A stretch of DNA of 49,536 bases from assembly GCA_027487685.1 (NCBI GenBank), contig JAIYDC010000124.1, positions 1-49,536 of the forward strand, in the 5' to 3' direction. Within the stretch, counting starts at the first letter, position 1. Every line of letters begins with the position of its first letter. The translations under genes were made by a program, and so were the position numbers. This document shows positions 41,167 through 49,243 of this stretch, piece by piece. The stretch is from Pseudomonadota bacterium (lineage in GTDB: Bacteria > Bdellovibrionota > Bacteriovoracia > Bacteriovoracales > Bacteriovoracaceae). A model generated the notes under the pieces. It was not told the origin of the DNA. It saw only the letters and a program-made list of their open reading frames with translations, and searched no databases.

Positions 41167-42771
41167 ATGAGTACCATCAAACGATCCTTCGCACTTTTGT
41201 GCTTAACGACCGCGGCCCTTGCCCAGGCGCAATCGACTCCCATTCTGACTTTCGACCCTTCTCAGAGGAGCTCTATCGCGCCAACATGGATAGTTCCTCG
41301 ATCGGGGCAACTCGATAGTACGAACCAGCAAGCACTCGGGAACAGTAAAGTTCTCTCAGACCCGGCCAACCAGCAGCTCCTGAGCAGCGTACTTACACAA
41401 TCGGGGAAACTTCAATTCTTTAGTCCTATAGCCATGATCCTCAATAGCGTGACTGACGATAACACTCCTCTCGATGAGGATCGTTTGGAGGCCTGCTACA
41501 ATCTGCAAAAACTCGACATGAGCATGATTCGGATTCGCTTCGAGGGCTGCAAAAACGTTGATCGAAAACTCATCAATGATACGTTCATGCACTCACTTAC
41601 GGCCTGCCGAGATGTTTACCACTCAGAGGTCTACGCGCCTGGCGCCCAGAAGCGGGGTTATGTGAACCTAGCTTCACAGTCCAGCCTTCTTGGGTTGATG
41701 GAGGTGATGGCGGTGACCTTCAAGGAACTTCCACTACCAAAAACCATGTGGACTGCTCAAGACCGTAAACACTTTCGGGAACTCTTCGTAAAGATTCGGG
41801 GTGTGAAACTTGTGGAGAATATTGGAAAGCAGCTCCAGAAATTTAACAGCTTCGTAACTGCTGCGAATAAATGCCAAAGAGGTGCAATTGCCACCGAATT
41901 CGTCGCCCCCCTTCGCACAGATTACGCTGAGGCCTTGACTAGAATCCAAGAGATCGATCGAAAAGGCCGCGCTCAGGCCTTGCTAGACAAGAATGCTGTA
42001 CTTCAAAAGGGTCGCACTCGCAGCGATATGCCAAACTCAAATCTTACAGACGAAGACATCCGCTTCCTATCCGTTTGGCTTGGAGGCTTTGCCTGGAGAA
42101 ACCGCGGCGGCGGTCCGATCAAAGAGAGAGGAACGCAGAATGCACGCCTCTATCACGCCATGCTGCCACTTAGAGCGCTTGCTTATATGTCCGGTGGAGT
42201 TGGCTTTTCCGATTATGTCGGGGCCATGCAGTTCAATCGTCTCATGCGGCATGGATGGGGCAAGTCAATGGATATGGGTCTCAATTCAAATACGATTGAA
42301 GAAGACACAATAGGGATGGCAAACCGTGGTCTCTTGCAGGTAACTGACATCGCCAAAAAACTCGAGGAGAACGGATTTGACGGTTCACTGGTCCGCCTCG
42401 GTGGGGCGATGATGGGTGCATGTTACAACTATTCAGCAGAACGTTTATGGCAAGTGGTCATTCACCCGCATCCACCTCAGCCATTCCACGGCTTTCTTGA
42501 GGGTTTCACCGCCTGGGGTGAGTTATGCACAGGGATGACTATCTCTTTAGGAACAACTGAAGCCTTCCTCAAGGGGCGAACTGCAAATAGGTTATCAAAT
42601 CAGCCGACTTCAATAAATCAAACTGGACAGCAGCTTCAGGCAGTCCAACAGGTTCAAGTGAACCAAACAGTGCAGCCAGTAGAACAGACCCAGACAAATG
42701 GAATGAATTTTAGAATTCCGAGCCGACCAAGAATTCCAAAGATACCAAAAATTCCAAGATTCCTACGTTAG
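41167..42771 (+). CDS. Exported protein of unknown function with cationic proline-rich C-terminal tail
   Basis: 534 residues with signal peptide ending ALAQAQ. A helical core (about 60-470) with an ESxF-like LDEDRLEACYNLQKL and paired Cys. The last about 65 residues change character: Gln/Asn/Val-rich (TGQQLQAVQQVQVNQTVQ) and then RIPSRPRIPKIPKIPRFLR, a 19-residue tail with repeated P-x-I/K steps and net charge about +8. No family recognised. The A15 tract upstream makes expression possibly variable. Confidence 0.7.
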   Translation: MSTIKRSFALLCLTTAALAQAQSTPILTFDPSQRSSIAPTWIVPRSGQLDSTNQQALGNSKVLSDPANQQLLSSVLTQSGKLQFFSPIAMILNSVTDDNTPLDEDRLEACYNLQKLDMSMIRIRFEGCKNVDRKLINDTFMHSLTACRDVYHSEVYAPGAQKRGYVNLASQSSLLGLMEVMAVTFKELPLPKTMWTAQDRKHFRELFVKIRGVKLVENIGKQLQKFNSFVTAANKCQRGAIATEFVAPLRTDYAEALTRIQEIDRKGRAQALLDKNAVLQKGRTRSDMPNSNLTDEDIRFLSVWLGGFAWRNRGGGPIKERGTQNARLYHAMLPLRALAYMSGGVGFSDYVGAMQFNRLMRHGWGKSMDMGLNSNTIEEDTIGMANRGLLQVTDIAKKLEENGFDGSLVRLGGAMMGACYNYSAERLWQVVIHPHPPQPFHGFLEGFTAWGELCTGMTISLGTTEAFLKGRTANRLSNQPTSINQTGQQLQAVQQVQVNQTVQPVEQTQTNGMNFRIPSRPRIPKIPKIPRFLR

Positions 42772-42781
42772 TCACCAAGGG

Positions 42782-42805
42782 GGCCTCCGATTAAAACCGG
42801 GGGCC
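42782..42805 (+). terminator. Hairpin terminator
   Basis: GGCCTCCG (42782-42789) pairs with CGGGGGCC (42798-42805, one U-G pair) around an 8-nt loop; TTCTCTC follows, and a T7 run at 42821-42827. It sits after the 41167-42771 gene and also before the convergent beta-lactamase gene. Confidence 0.65.
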
Positions 42806-42835
42806 TTCTCTCAACAGAAATTTTTTTAAAAAAAT

Positions 42836-43654
42836 TCACCATAGATTTCTCTGCTTAAGAAAACCACGCGTCAGCTCCTTCGCCCGAGGCCCACCGAAGA
42901 CGCCTTCTTGAGAAATAGGTTTTAGGTCCATCAAGTTCGTGACAACGATAAACTCCTCAGAATCATTCCCAATGTGGGCAACAAACCATCCGAACTGATA
43001 GCTTCGTGCCTCATCAAAAAAATTTGATCCCGTTTTTCCACTGAGGCGTAGGCCCCTAGGTGAAGTCTCAAGGTACATCAACTCCCGTGCAATTCTCATC
43101 GATCGCTTTGAGACGGAAAGTTGATCACCCCATAGTCTTTTAAGGAACGCGAGTTGTTCATAGGCCGAAAGCTCGAGGTTCCCCGTAGGATTATTCGGAG
43201 GATGCAACCAGGCGTCTGTGAGTCCTGAGGAGACACTTGCGTTGCCGTAATGAAACGACCTGAGGTAGGCTTCGATACGTTCTTTGCCGAGTTGTGGCGT
43301 TAGCACCTGGGAGAACCAAACGACGGAGTTTTGCATCCAGCTCTGCGCATTGTGATCACGGTTCCACGACGGAAGCATCCGTTTCCTCCCGTCCCAAGAG
43401 ACAACTTGATTCTCATCCCGCAGCAAATTAGCATCGAACGCCATGACAGCGAGTGGCACCTTAAAGGTTGAACAGGCAGGAAATCGGATTCGGCAGGTCT
43501 CTCCCTGCTCTACGAGAAGCGCATCCCTTTTAAGATCGTAAAGAAGGAAACAGCCCTTTGTGTCTTTAGGAAAAACCAAGGTCGAAGACCTATTGATCGC
43601 GCAGGAGGAAGCCAAAAAAAGAGGTAGAAATGCATAAAGAAGGCGCAAATGCAT
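42836..43654 (-). CDS. Class D (OXA-type) beta-lactamase lipoprotein
   Basis: 272 residues. Catalytic motifs all present: Ser62-Thr-Phe-Lys65 (ACSTFK), Ser110-Val-Val112, Tyr136-Gly-Asn138, Trp149 (the residue that protects the carboxylated lysine in OXA enzymes), and Lys207-Thr-Gly209. Signal peptide with a lipobox (LASSC, Cys18), so probably lipid-anchored. Intact, thus likely active on penicillins, but spectrum cannot be read. It starts 11 bases after the stop of a DUF4440 remnant, with AAGGA in between. No mobile-element signs, so probably native. Confidence 0.92.
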   Translation of the reverse strand: MHLRLLYAFLPLFLASSCAINRSSTLVFPKDTKGCFLLYDLKRDALLVEQGETCRIRFPACSTFKVPLAVMAFDANLLRDENQVVSWDGRKRMLPSWNRDHNAQSWMQNSVVWFSQVLTPQLGKERIEAYLRSFHYGNASVSSGLTDAWLHPPNNPTGNLELSAYEQLAFLKRLWGDQLSVSKRSMRIARELMYLETSPRGLRLSGKTGSNFFDEARSYQFGWFVAHIGNDSEEFIVVTNLMDLKPISQEGVFGGPRAKELTRGFLKQRNLW

Positions 43655-43662
43655 GGGATCCT

Positions 43663-43875
43663 TTAGGCCGACTTAAATGTCCCTTGATGGCAATCCATTT
43701 TCCACTGACCCAAACTAAAACGCCAGATGGTTCTTCGAAGAAATTCTTGGATGGTTTCACCCCCGAGGTCATGAACAGAAGTATAGGTGACCAAAACCAC
43801 TTCTTCCGAGTGTGGGGTGGCCCTAAATTCTCGGGTTTCGATTTTTAAAGTACTATTTATTAAGGTGAAGAATTT
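43663..43875 (-). pseudogene. C-terminal remnant of a DUF4440/SnoaL-like gene
   Basis: A 70-codon open frame between TGA just above 43875 and TAA at 43663-43665, with no usable start codon. The translation contains EVVLVTYTSV, then RRTIWRFSLGQWKMDCHQGT, the characteristic end of DUF4440 proteins (valnTY... SSxW ... W...HQGT). The N-terminal half is missing and the intact neighbouring methyltransferase gene ends 28 bp upstream, so a deletion removed the start. It runs into the beta-lactamase gene in the same direction. Confidence 0.7.
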
Positions 43876-43903
43876 TCAAAAGTTGAAGTCTAGGGCCAAG
43901 AGC

Positions 43904-44698
43904 TCAGTTTTTCTTCAAAGCGATGATCCAAGTACTACCTGCAAATGAACCAAATCTCCTCTTGGACTGATAACTCTCAATTTCAAAACCGGATTCTAAT
44001 AACATTTGCCTTACATCCAGAGGATTCATAAGGAACACGGCGTCAGAATCACTGATTGCCGGCTTCTTCAAGCATGGTTTCCGGAAGACGGGCACTCGAT
44101 TTTTACTAAAAAAGAGCCTGAAAATAGTACGCATGAGATTGATGAAAAAGAAAAAGACTGATTCACAAATGGTGTCCCCAAAAGGATAACGATACCCGTC
44201 TGTACGCCTGAACCAGGGAGTCTTCCATTTGCCCAAAACCCCATAAGCAATACACTTTAAGGATGACAGAGGAGACATGAGATTAGGGCCTACGATAATA
44301 AAGCGCCCACCTGGCCTCAAAGTACGATAGACTTCGCTGATCGCCTTCGCAGGATTTTCTAAGTGCTCCATTACTTGATTTAAGCAGTAGTTACTGACGG
44401 AGTTATCAGCGGAATCGATACCGTTCAAATTAATCAGCTTCACAGGAATTTCAATTTTAAGTTCTGAAAATTTCCTTTCGGCATTGCCAGGGTATATATC
44501 AGTCGCAATGACATCAACACCTTTAAGCTTCAAAGCATAAGCAGCTAATCCAAGCCCAGAGCCAAGCTCATATACGTGGCCATTTCTTATCGCTTCTGTG
44601 ACAAATTCTGCGTATTCACTAAAACGGTCTACGTCAGCACTATTCCCAAAACCGCAGTAGCCGTTGTCGGCATAAAAGTTTTCTATTTCGGTTGGCAT
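43904..44698 (-). CDS. Class I SAM-dependent methyltransferase (Methyltransf_11-like)
   Basis: 264 residues. Motif I YELGSGLGLAAYAL, post-I ATDIYPGN, then VSNYCLNQVMEHLENP and EVYRTLRPGGRFIIVGP are typical of small-molecule or sugar/lipid methyltransferases. A hydrophobic stretch FFFFINLMRTIFRLFF near 180-195 could touch the membrane. It lies 20 bp after the DUF2157 gene on the same strand and is probably cotranscribed. Substrate unknown. Confidence 0.85.
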   Translation of the reverse strand: MPTEIENFYADNGYCGFGNSADVDRFSEYAEFVTEAIRNGHVYELGSGLGLAAYALKLKGVDVIATDIYPGNAERKFSELKIEIPVKLINLNGIDSADNSVSNYCLNQVMEHLENPAKAISEVYRTLRPGGRFIIVGPNLMSPLSSLKCIAYGVLGKWKTPWFRRTDGYRYPFGDTICESVFFFFINLMRTIFRLFFSKNRVPVFRKPCLKKPAISDSDAVFLMNPLDVRQMLLESGFEIESYQSKRRFGSFAGSTWIIALKKN

Positions 44699-44718
44699 AC
44701 AATCTTCCTATGCGTGGT

Positions 44719-45762
44719 TTAAGGCTTTTTAGGGGACAGGCCAAGATGCCAGATTTTCTCAGCACGGCTACCCAAGAACCAAAAGCTGACTCCCAGGAGT
44801 CCAAAAACGATCGCCTTATGAGTAGAATCCCAGAAATATTCCAAGAATCTTGTGTAGAGATTGATGATTAAAAAAGTTATTCCAAACCCCTTAGTCATTC
44901 CGTTATCAAATCGAAGGCCATGGAAGATTGCCGCACATGAGGCCAGCCCAAAAGATAATGACCAAAAGAAGAGATCGATTTGCCTTATTTTATCCCAAGA
45001 GGTTATGACGCCAAAATTGCCGAAGATCGACATCATCCAAAGAGAGATGAACAAGTGAAGAAGGCCCACCGCCAAGGTTGAGCGAAAGAAATAATCAAAC
45101 CAATTTTTCTTTTCGAGTAATAGGGCGATCGCAATAAGAATTCCTCCAAAGAAAGCAAATCGGAGAGGGTAATTCATCCCTAGGTAATAGATCCCTCCTC
45201 CAGACGCATACCCCGTCTGAGCTCCCATCCAACTCCCCAAGGACAACAGCGCAAACAACCAAATCAGATTAGATCTTAGTGAGAAACCAAGAATTCCGTA
45301 AACAATAAAAGAAAAGAGTAAAAGCTGAATGAAAGAACTGCTCTCCATATGGAGTACTCGGCCAAGTTGATAAATGGTGCAGGCAGTGGATACGACCCCC
45401 ACAAAAAGAATCGCCTCGTTGCTAAAAATCTTGTGGGGATGAATCGCTCGTCTTCGAATACCCACCCAGAAGATAATTCCAGAAAGTCCCGAGGAAACGA
45501 TACACTTTACAATGTACGGTGCATGAAAAATCGATTCGAAGAGTTCGATTAGAACCTCGTCCGCAAGAGCAGCACTGACTGAAGAAATGATACAAAACAG
45601 TGCAATCCAAAATGAATACTTTGCTAACCGCTTCCAATCGAAGGGGACAACTTCAATATCCTGCTGAAGAGCGCTTGCCGTCTTTTCATCCAGAAGTCCC
45701 TGGACATTCCAGTATTCAATTGCCCCTTTTAGGGCCGTGGCTTGATTTCGATTTACTTTCAT
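44719..45762 (-). CDS. DUF2157-like polytopic membrane protein
   Basis: 347 residues: an N-terminal soluble helical segment with the DUF2157 look (EYWNVQGLLDEKTASALQQD) followed by about nine hydrophobic helices. Function unknown. Its promoter leaves only 7 nt before ATG. Confidence 0.75.
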   Translation of the reverse strand: MKVNRNQATALKGAIEYWNVQGLLDEKTASALQQDIEVVPFDWKRLAKYSFWIALFCIISSVSAALADEVLIELFESIFHAPYIVKCIVSSGLSGIIFWVGIRRRAIHPHKIFSNEAILFVGVVSTACTIYQLGRVLHMESSSFIQLLLFSFIVYGILGFSLRSNLIWLFALLSLGSWMGAQTGYASGGGIYYLGMNYPLRFAFFGGILIAIALLLEKKNWFDYFFRSTLAVGLLHLFISLWMMSIFGNFGVITSWDKIRQIDLFFWSLSFGLASCAAIFHGLRFDNGMTKGFGITFLIINLYTRFLEYFWDSTHKAIVFGLLGVSFWFLGSRAEKIWHLGLSPKKP

Positions 45763-45769
45763 TTACCTA

Positions 45770-45797
45770 ATACTATCTAAAAGTTAAAGCGCGTCAA
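45770..45797 (-). promoter_or_regulatory. Promoter of the DUF2157/methyltransferase operon, likely leaderless
   Basis: Minus strand TTGACG (45792-45797), 16-bp spacer, TAGTAT (45770-45775), then 7 nt to ATG 45762; no good Shine-Dalgarno sequence. Confidence 0.55.
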
Positions 45798-45820
45798 ATA
45801 GAAGAGCGTGATATCGACCT

Positions 45821-46291
45821 TTATGTTCTCCAGTAGCCTTTCATCAATTCTGATATCCACTTGGGTTGAAAAACACTTCCTCGTGGCCCAAATTCTTCAA
45901 CCCAAGGTTTGATATCTAGCACCGGTGTTCCATCAACTGCATCCAAACCTTCAAGATAGAGACTCCCGTTTTCAACTTTTAGAATTCTGCAAATGGTTGT
46001 GCCGATTTGATTCAATCGATTTTTCCCTCTTTGCGCAAAAATCCCAACTTTTGGCCAATCAGGGTTATTTCTCGGGTGCCTTGCAGTTCTCTCTAACTTG
46101 GCCGGGTCAACCTTATCCATATAGAAAACAATCTCAGCATGTGAGAAGTCACAGAGGCCATTTAAGGCTTCAGGACTCAATTGAGACAGGTCCAGTTCAA
46201 TTCTCATCTCTTCAAAGTCCCAATTGTCGTCTTCAACTTCCGTTCGAGTTGAGCGAATTGTACCCAATGGAACCATCTCTATTTTTTTCAA
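45821..46291 (-). CDS. trmO: TrmO-like tRNA m6t6A37 methyltransferase
   Basis: About 156 residues. MVPLGTIRST at the start, HAEIVFYMDK, and RHPRNNPDWPKVGIFAQRG then KNRLNQIG are the TrmO/TsaA blocks that bind SAM in the beta-barrel fold. It methylates N6 of t6A37 in some tRNAs (family knowledge). GTG at 46300 has no workable spacing, whereas TTG at 46291 has GAGGTGAG four bases upstream, so I take the latter. Confidence 0.85.
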   Translation of the reverse strand: MKKIEMVPLGTIRSTRTEVEDDNWDFEEMRIELDLSQLSPEALNGLCDFSHAEIVFYMDKVDPAKLERTARHPRNNPDWPKVGIFAQRGKNRLNQIGTTICRILKVENGSLYLEGLDAVDGTPVLDIKPWVEEFGPRGSVFQPKWISELMKGYWRT

Positions 46292-46502
46292 GACACTCAC
46301 CTCTGCAAAAAGATTATCGATGCTAAATGAATGGTATTTCCATCGAAGAGTTCAATCAACATCCGAAATGATCTTCATACCTAACCATCATGCTCCGATA
46401 ATTGGACTAACCAACATTTAAAAGAGGCCATTGTTAAGCAGTAACATGATCCTAAACTGAAGCTCACAAGACTTGTCCGTTCAGACAGTTGAAGATTAAA
46501 AC

Positions 46503-47771
46503 ATGAATAGACGCCTGGTCAAACCTACCATCACTTCGATCCATGTCATTTTTCTTCTTGGGCTCCTGAGTTCTCTCGCCTACATGTTGACACAAAAGAT
46601 AGTCCCTGACAGTTTACAACTGCTTGAGCGAGGCTATCTCTTCACACAGAACCAACTCTTGCCGTTTGGGCCTCGGTCAACGAATACCAACTTCATTTTC
46701 GGCCCCTTCATTTCAATTTTTGTCGGGACCGCTCTGTTAGTTTACGAACATCCAATTGCCCCCTTGGTCGGGATCTTGGTTACGCACGTTGTCGGCTTCT
46801 TTCTCATCCAGAAGATAAGTTTCCTATCTTCAGTCCCTCGCTTCCTACCGCCGTTTCTCTTCTTCTACTGGCTCTCTCCCTGGCGTTCAAGCGAGGTGTT
46901 TCTCTGGAACCCAAGTTTCCTTTTTCCACTTATGATTCTGTACCTCTACGGCATCGATCTTTGCCATCGAGGGAAAAATTTTTCCGGAACACTGTTGGTC
47001 GTTCTCACCATAGTCATCACTTTTCAGATACATAATTCCTTTGTGTTCTTGCTCGTTCTAGGGGCATGGATTGTCCTTCGCTCCCGAATTTTCCCCCACC
47101 CAGGCGCCCTACTCCTTGGGTCAGTTCTCGGAACGATTATGCTCATTCCTGCTGGGAAGGTGATTTGGTTTCATCCAGAAATCCTCGAAATGAATCGAAA
47201 CTCTGCAGGACTCTTTGGGAACCTTCTCACTGGCGGGGAGGCCATCAAGGGTATCTTGTATTGGTTTCGCTATCCTTCACTCTATTTTGGCGCCACGACA
47301 TTCCAACTTCCATCAGTCAACTGGAGTGAGGCGGGAGTTTGGGCTAAAGTTTGGATCGTCGTGAAGTGGTCCATGGCCGTTCTTAGTCTCGTCTTCGTTG
47401 TATGGGCAAATCTGAGGTTTTATAGAAAAGCAAAAGGCACTTTTTTGTGGGAACTTGTAACCGGCGCCTTCGTTGCATTAGTTGCTGTCTCTGCTTTATC
47501 TCCGGTTCCGTTTAACTTCTGGCATCTTTATCTGACCTATCCTTTGACCATTATTCCGATCGCCTGGTGTATATCGCGGATCCGTTTGAAGCCTTTCGCA
47601 GTGATGAGTCTAGGAGTTTATTTTGTGATTTACGCAGGTATCACTGCTTTCAATAGCTATAAGCACGACATTACAAATTTACAGTCTGAGAGCTACGGAC
47701 GCTTGGTGACATCAAAGGGCCATCAAATAAAAGAACGTTTTTCACGCTTCACGCTAAAAATGAAAGAGTAG
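46503..47771 (+). CDS. Polytopic membrane protein, possibly GT-C-type glycosyltransferase
   Basis: 422 residues with about ten hydrophobic helices. The first loop after TM1 contains DSLQLLERGYLFTQNQLLPF, similar in position to the acidic first loop of GT-C enzymes (which use a lipid-phosphate sugar donor), but no firm motif. A short basic C-terminus. The protein stands alone; no Shine-Dalgarno is evident before ATG. Function uncertain. Confidence 0.6.
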   Translation: MNRRLVKPTITSIHVIFLLGLLSSLAYMLTQKIVPDSLQLLERGYLFTQNQLLPFGPRSTNTNFIFGPFISIFVGTALLVYEHPIAPLVGILVTHVVGFFLIQKISFLSSVPRFLPPFLFFYWLSPWRSSEVFLWNPSFLFPLMILYLYGIDLCHRGKNFSGTLLVVLTIVITFQIHNSFVFLLVLGAWIVLRSRIFPHPGALLLGSVLGTIMLIPAGKVIWFHPEILEMNRNSAGLFGNLLTGGEAIKGILYWFRYPSLYFGATTFQLPSVNWSEAGVWAKVWIVVKWSMAVLSLVFVVWANLRFYRKAKGTFLWELVTGAFVALVAVSALSPVPFNFWHLYLTYPLTIIPIAWCISRIRLKPFAVMSLGVYFVIYAGITAFNSYKHDITNLQSESYGRLVTSKGHQIKERFSRFTLKMKE

Positions 47772-47877
47772 GATCGGGTGTATAAGCCGAGATGTATAAA
47801 TCTTCGCAATGGCGTTGAATGAACGCCTATTGAAAAACTTAATGTGTTCCTGATTCAAGTCGATCAATCATGAGGAA

Positions 47878-47901
47878 ACAGGGGGAGTCTCCCCCCCCTG
47901 T
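47878..47901. terminator. Hairpin terminator between convergent genes
   Basis: ACAGGGGGA (47878-47886) pairs with the TCCCCC..CCTGT arm (to 47901) around a short loop. It lies 8 bp from the minus-strand stop at 47909 and about 107 bp from the plus-strand stop. Confidence 0.75.
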
Positions 47902-47908
47902 CAGTGCC

Positions 47909-49225
47909 TTAAGCGACTTTAAAACCAAGCGTAGCGAAATAGGTATCAACTTTATCGAAAAGAGCTACGACATCTTTACCTAGGTCCTTATTTTTCCAGT
48001 CCTGACGGTAAAAATTCTGCCATACAACAGCACGATCGTTAAGGATCATGCCAGAGTATTCAAAGTTTTTCTGGATCGTTTCTCGCTGAACAGTTGTCAG
48101 CTTATCCCATGAGCCTTTGTTTACAACCAGGCACATAGTCAAATTCTTATTCATATCAAAAACGATTTCAACGTCGAAAATAGTGTTCATGAATGATCTG
48201 TCCGTACGAACTTTGCTAAAAGATGGGGTGAAGCAGAAGCCATTACGGATAAATTTACGGTCAAAACGGTACCCCTTGTTTTCAACAGCTTTCTCCATGT
48301 TGCGAGTTACAGACTCAAGCTCAACGTTTTGAAAGAAAGTGTTAAAGGTATTGCGATATGACCAGTAGAGAGAAAGGACACCGTATTCTTTTTCAGAGAT
48401 TTTACCAGCGTAAAGAGTCGCATAGTCACGAGGATTAATATCTACCAAATACTTGTCTGCAATCTTCTCCGCTTTGTAAGACTTAAGTACAGAAAGAACT
48501 TCATAGTAATCTGAAATGAGAGTACCGCACTGATCAGCGATATTGTTTTCAATTGTGCCGAACTGATTGCCAGTTAAAAACTGATAAAAGTCTTTTAAGT
48601 AGCTCGTGATCTTCAAATTGTTATACTGAGGGCAATCTATGATGGTCGCACAAAGATTAATGATCCACTCATTACTCATGTACATCCACTGGCCATCTTT
48701 GTGAGACTGAACTTCACCGTCAAAACTTACAAATACTTTGTTTTCAAAGTAATTAAACTTGTCCGAATTAAAGTAAGTGTAGGCCTTAGTGCAAGCCACT
48801 TGATCATACCGATTATTGACGACAATCATTATTTTGCTCATCTGGTCTGTGATAACCATATCAGCACATGGAACTTCTTTTGTAATCTCACGATCAATGA
48901 AAGTGTTAGTGAAAGAAGTGTGCTGGAAATAAACAGGAGAAAGTGTTGAGTAGAACTTCAGCTCTTTAAAACCTTTGAAGTTAGCACCATAGAATCCATT
49001 TATATTAGACCAGCAATTAGTCATGAATTCTTTTACAAAAATGTCTTTCAGTCCATGGGAACCTTTCGGAGAAAGGAGCCAGCTGAATGTAAACATATTT
49101 TCAGCTTCATTAATACCAAAGTTATTCAGAAAGTTTTCGAAGTTCTGAGTAACTGTTAGGTTTCTAAAACGTGAATCTAAAACTAGCTCGTTCAGAGACT
49201 CGTAAAAGTTTGTCGTAGACGTCAT
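47909..49225 (-). CDS. PD-(D/E)XK-like (PDDEXK_4-type) protein with degenerate active site
   Basis: 438 residues. Residues about 35-68 (FTFSWLLSPKGSHGLKDIF) match the helix-loop of PDDEXK_4 proteins (lLawLLdPngsHglgdlF). Expected catalytic residues: Asp122 (ADMVI) is kept; the following E-x-K strand, normally like IIIENKI, reads IVVNNRY (Asn137-Arg139), so both Glu and Lys are lost. Gene is AT-rich and Asn/Phe/Tyr-rich compared with most of the window. ATG 49225 has AAGGAG. Probably not an active nuclease; role unknown. No phage or defence genes nearby within the window. Confidence 0.6.
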   Translation of the reverse strand: MTSTTNFYESLNELVLDSRFRNLTVTQNFENFLNNFGINEAENMFTFSWLLSPKGSHGLKDIFVKEFMTNCWSNINGFYGANFKGFKELKFYSTLSPVYFQHTSFTNTFIDREITKEVPCADMVITDQMSKIMIVVNNRYDQVACTKAYTYFNSDKFNYFENKVFVSFDGEVQSHKDGQWMYMSNEWIINLCATIIDCPQYNNLKITSYLKDFYQFLTGNQFGTIENNIADQCGTLISDYYEVLSVLKSYKAEKIADKYLVDINPRDYATLYAGKISEKEYGVLSLYWSYRNTFNTFFQNVELESVTRNMEKAVENKGYRFDRKFIRNGFCFTPSFSKVRTDRSFMNTIFDVEIVFDMNKNLTMCLVVNKGSWDKLTTVQRETIQKNFEYSGMILNDRAVVWQNFYRQDWKNKDLGKDVVALFDKVDTYFATLGFKVA

Positions 49226-49226
49226 G

Positions 49227-49243
49227 ATCTCGCTCCTTGAGAT
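49227..49243 (-). promoter_or_regulatory. Hairpin with the ribosome-binding site in its loop
   Basis: ATCTC (49227-49231) pairs with GAGAT (49239-49243), holding the minus-strand AAGGAG in the 7-nt loop just upstream of ATG 49225. The stem is short and may be weak. Confidence 0.35.

Noticed and set aside
43630-43848. 72-codon plus-strand frame between beta-lactamase and methyltransferase
   Set aside because: The minus strand of the same stretch encodes the DUF4440-like tail, a far better match, so the plus frame is a shadow.
46224-46421. 65-codon plus-strand frame near trmO
   Set aside because: It overlaps the trmO 5' end and its promoter region, with no ribosome site or family features.
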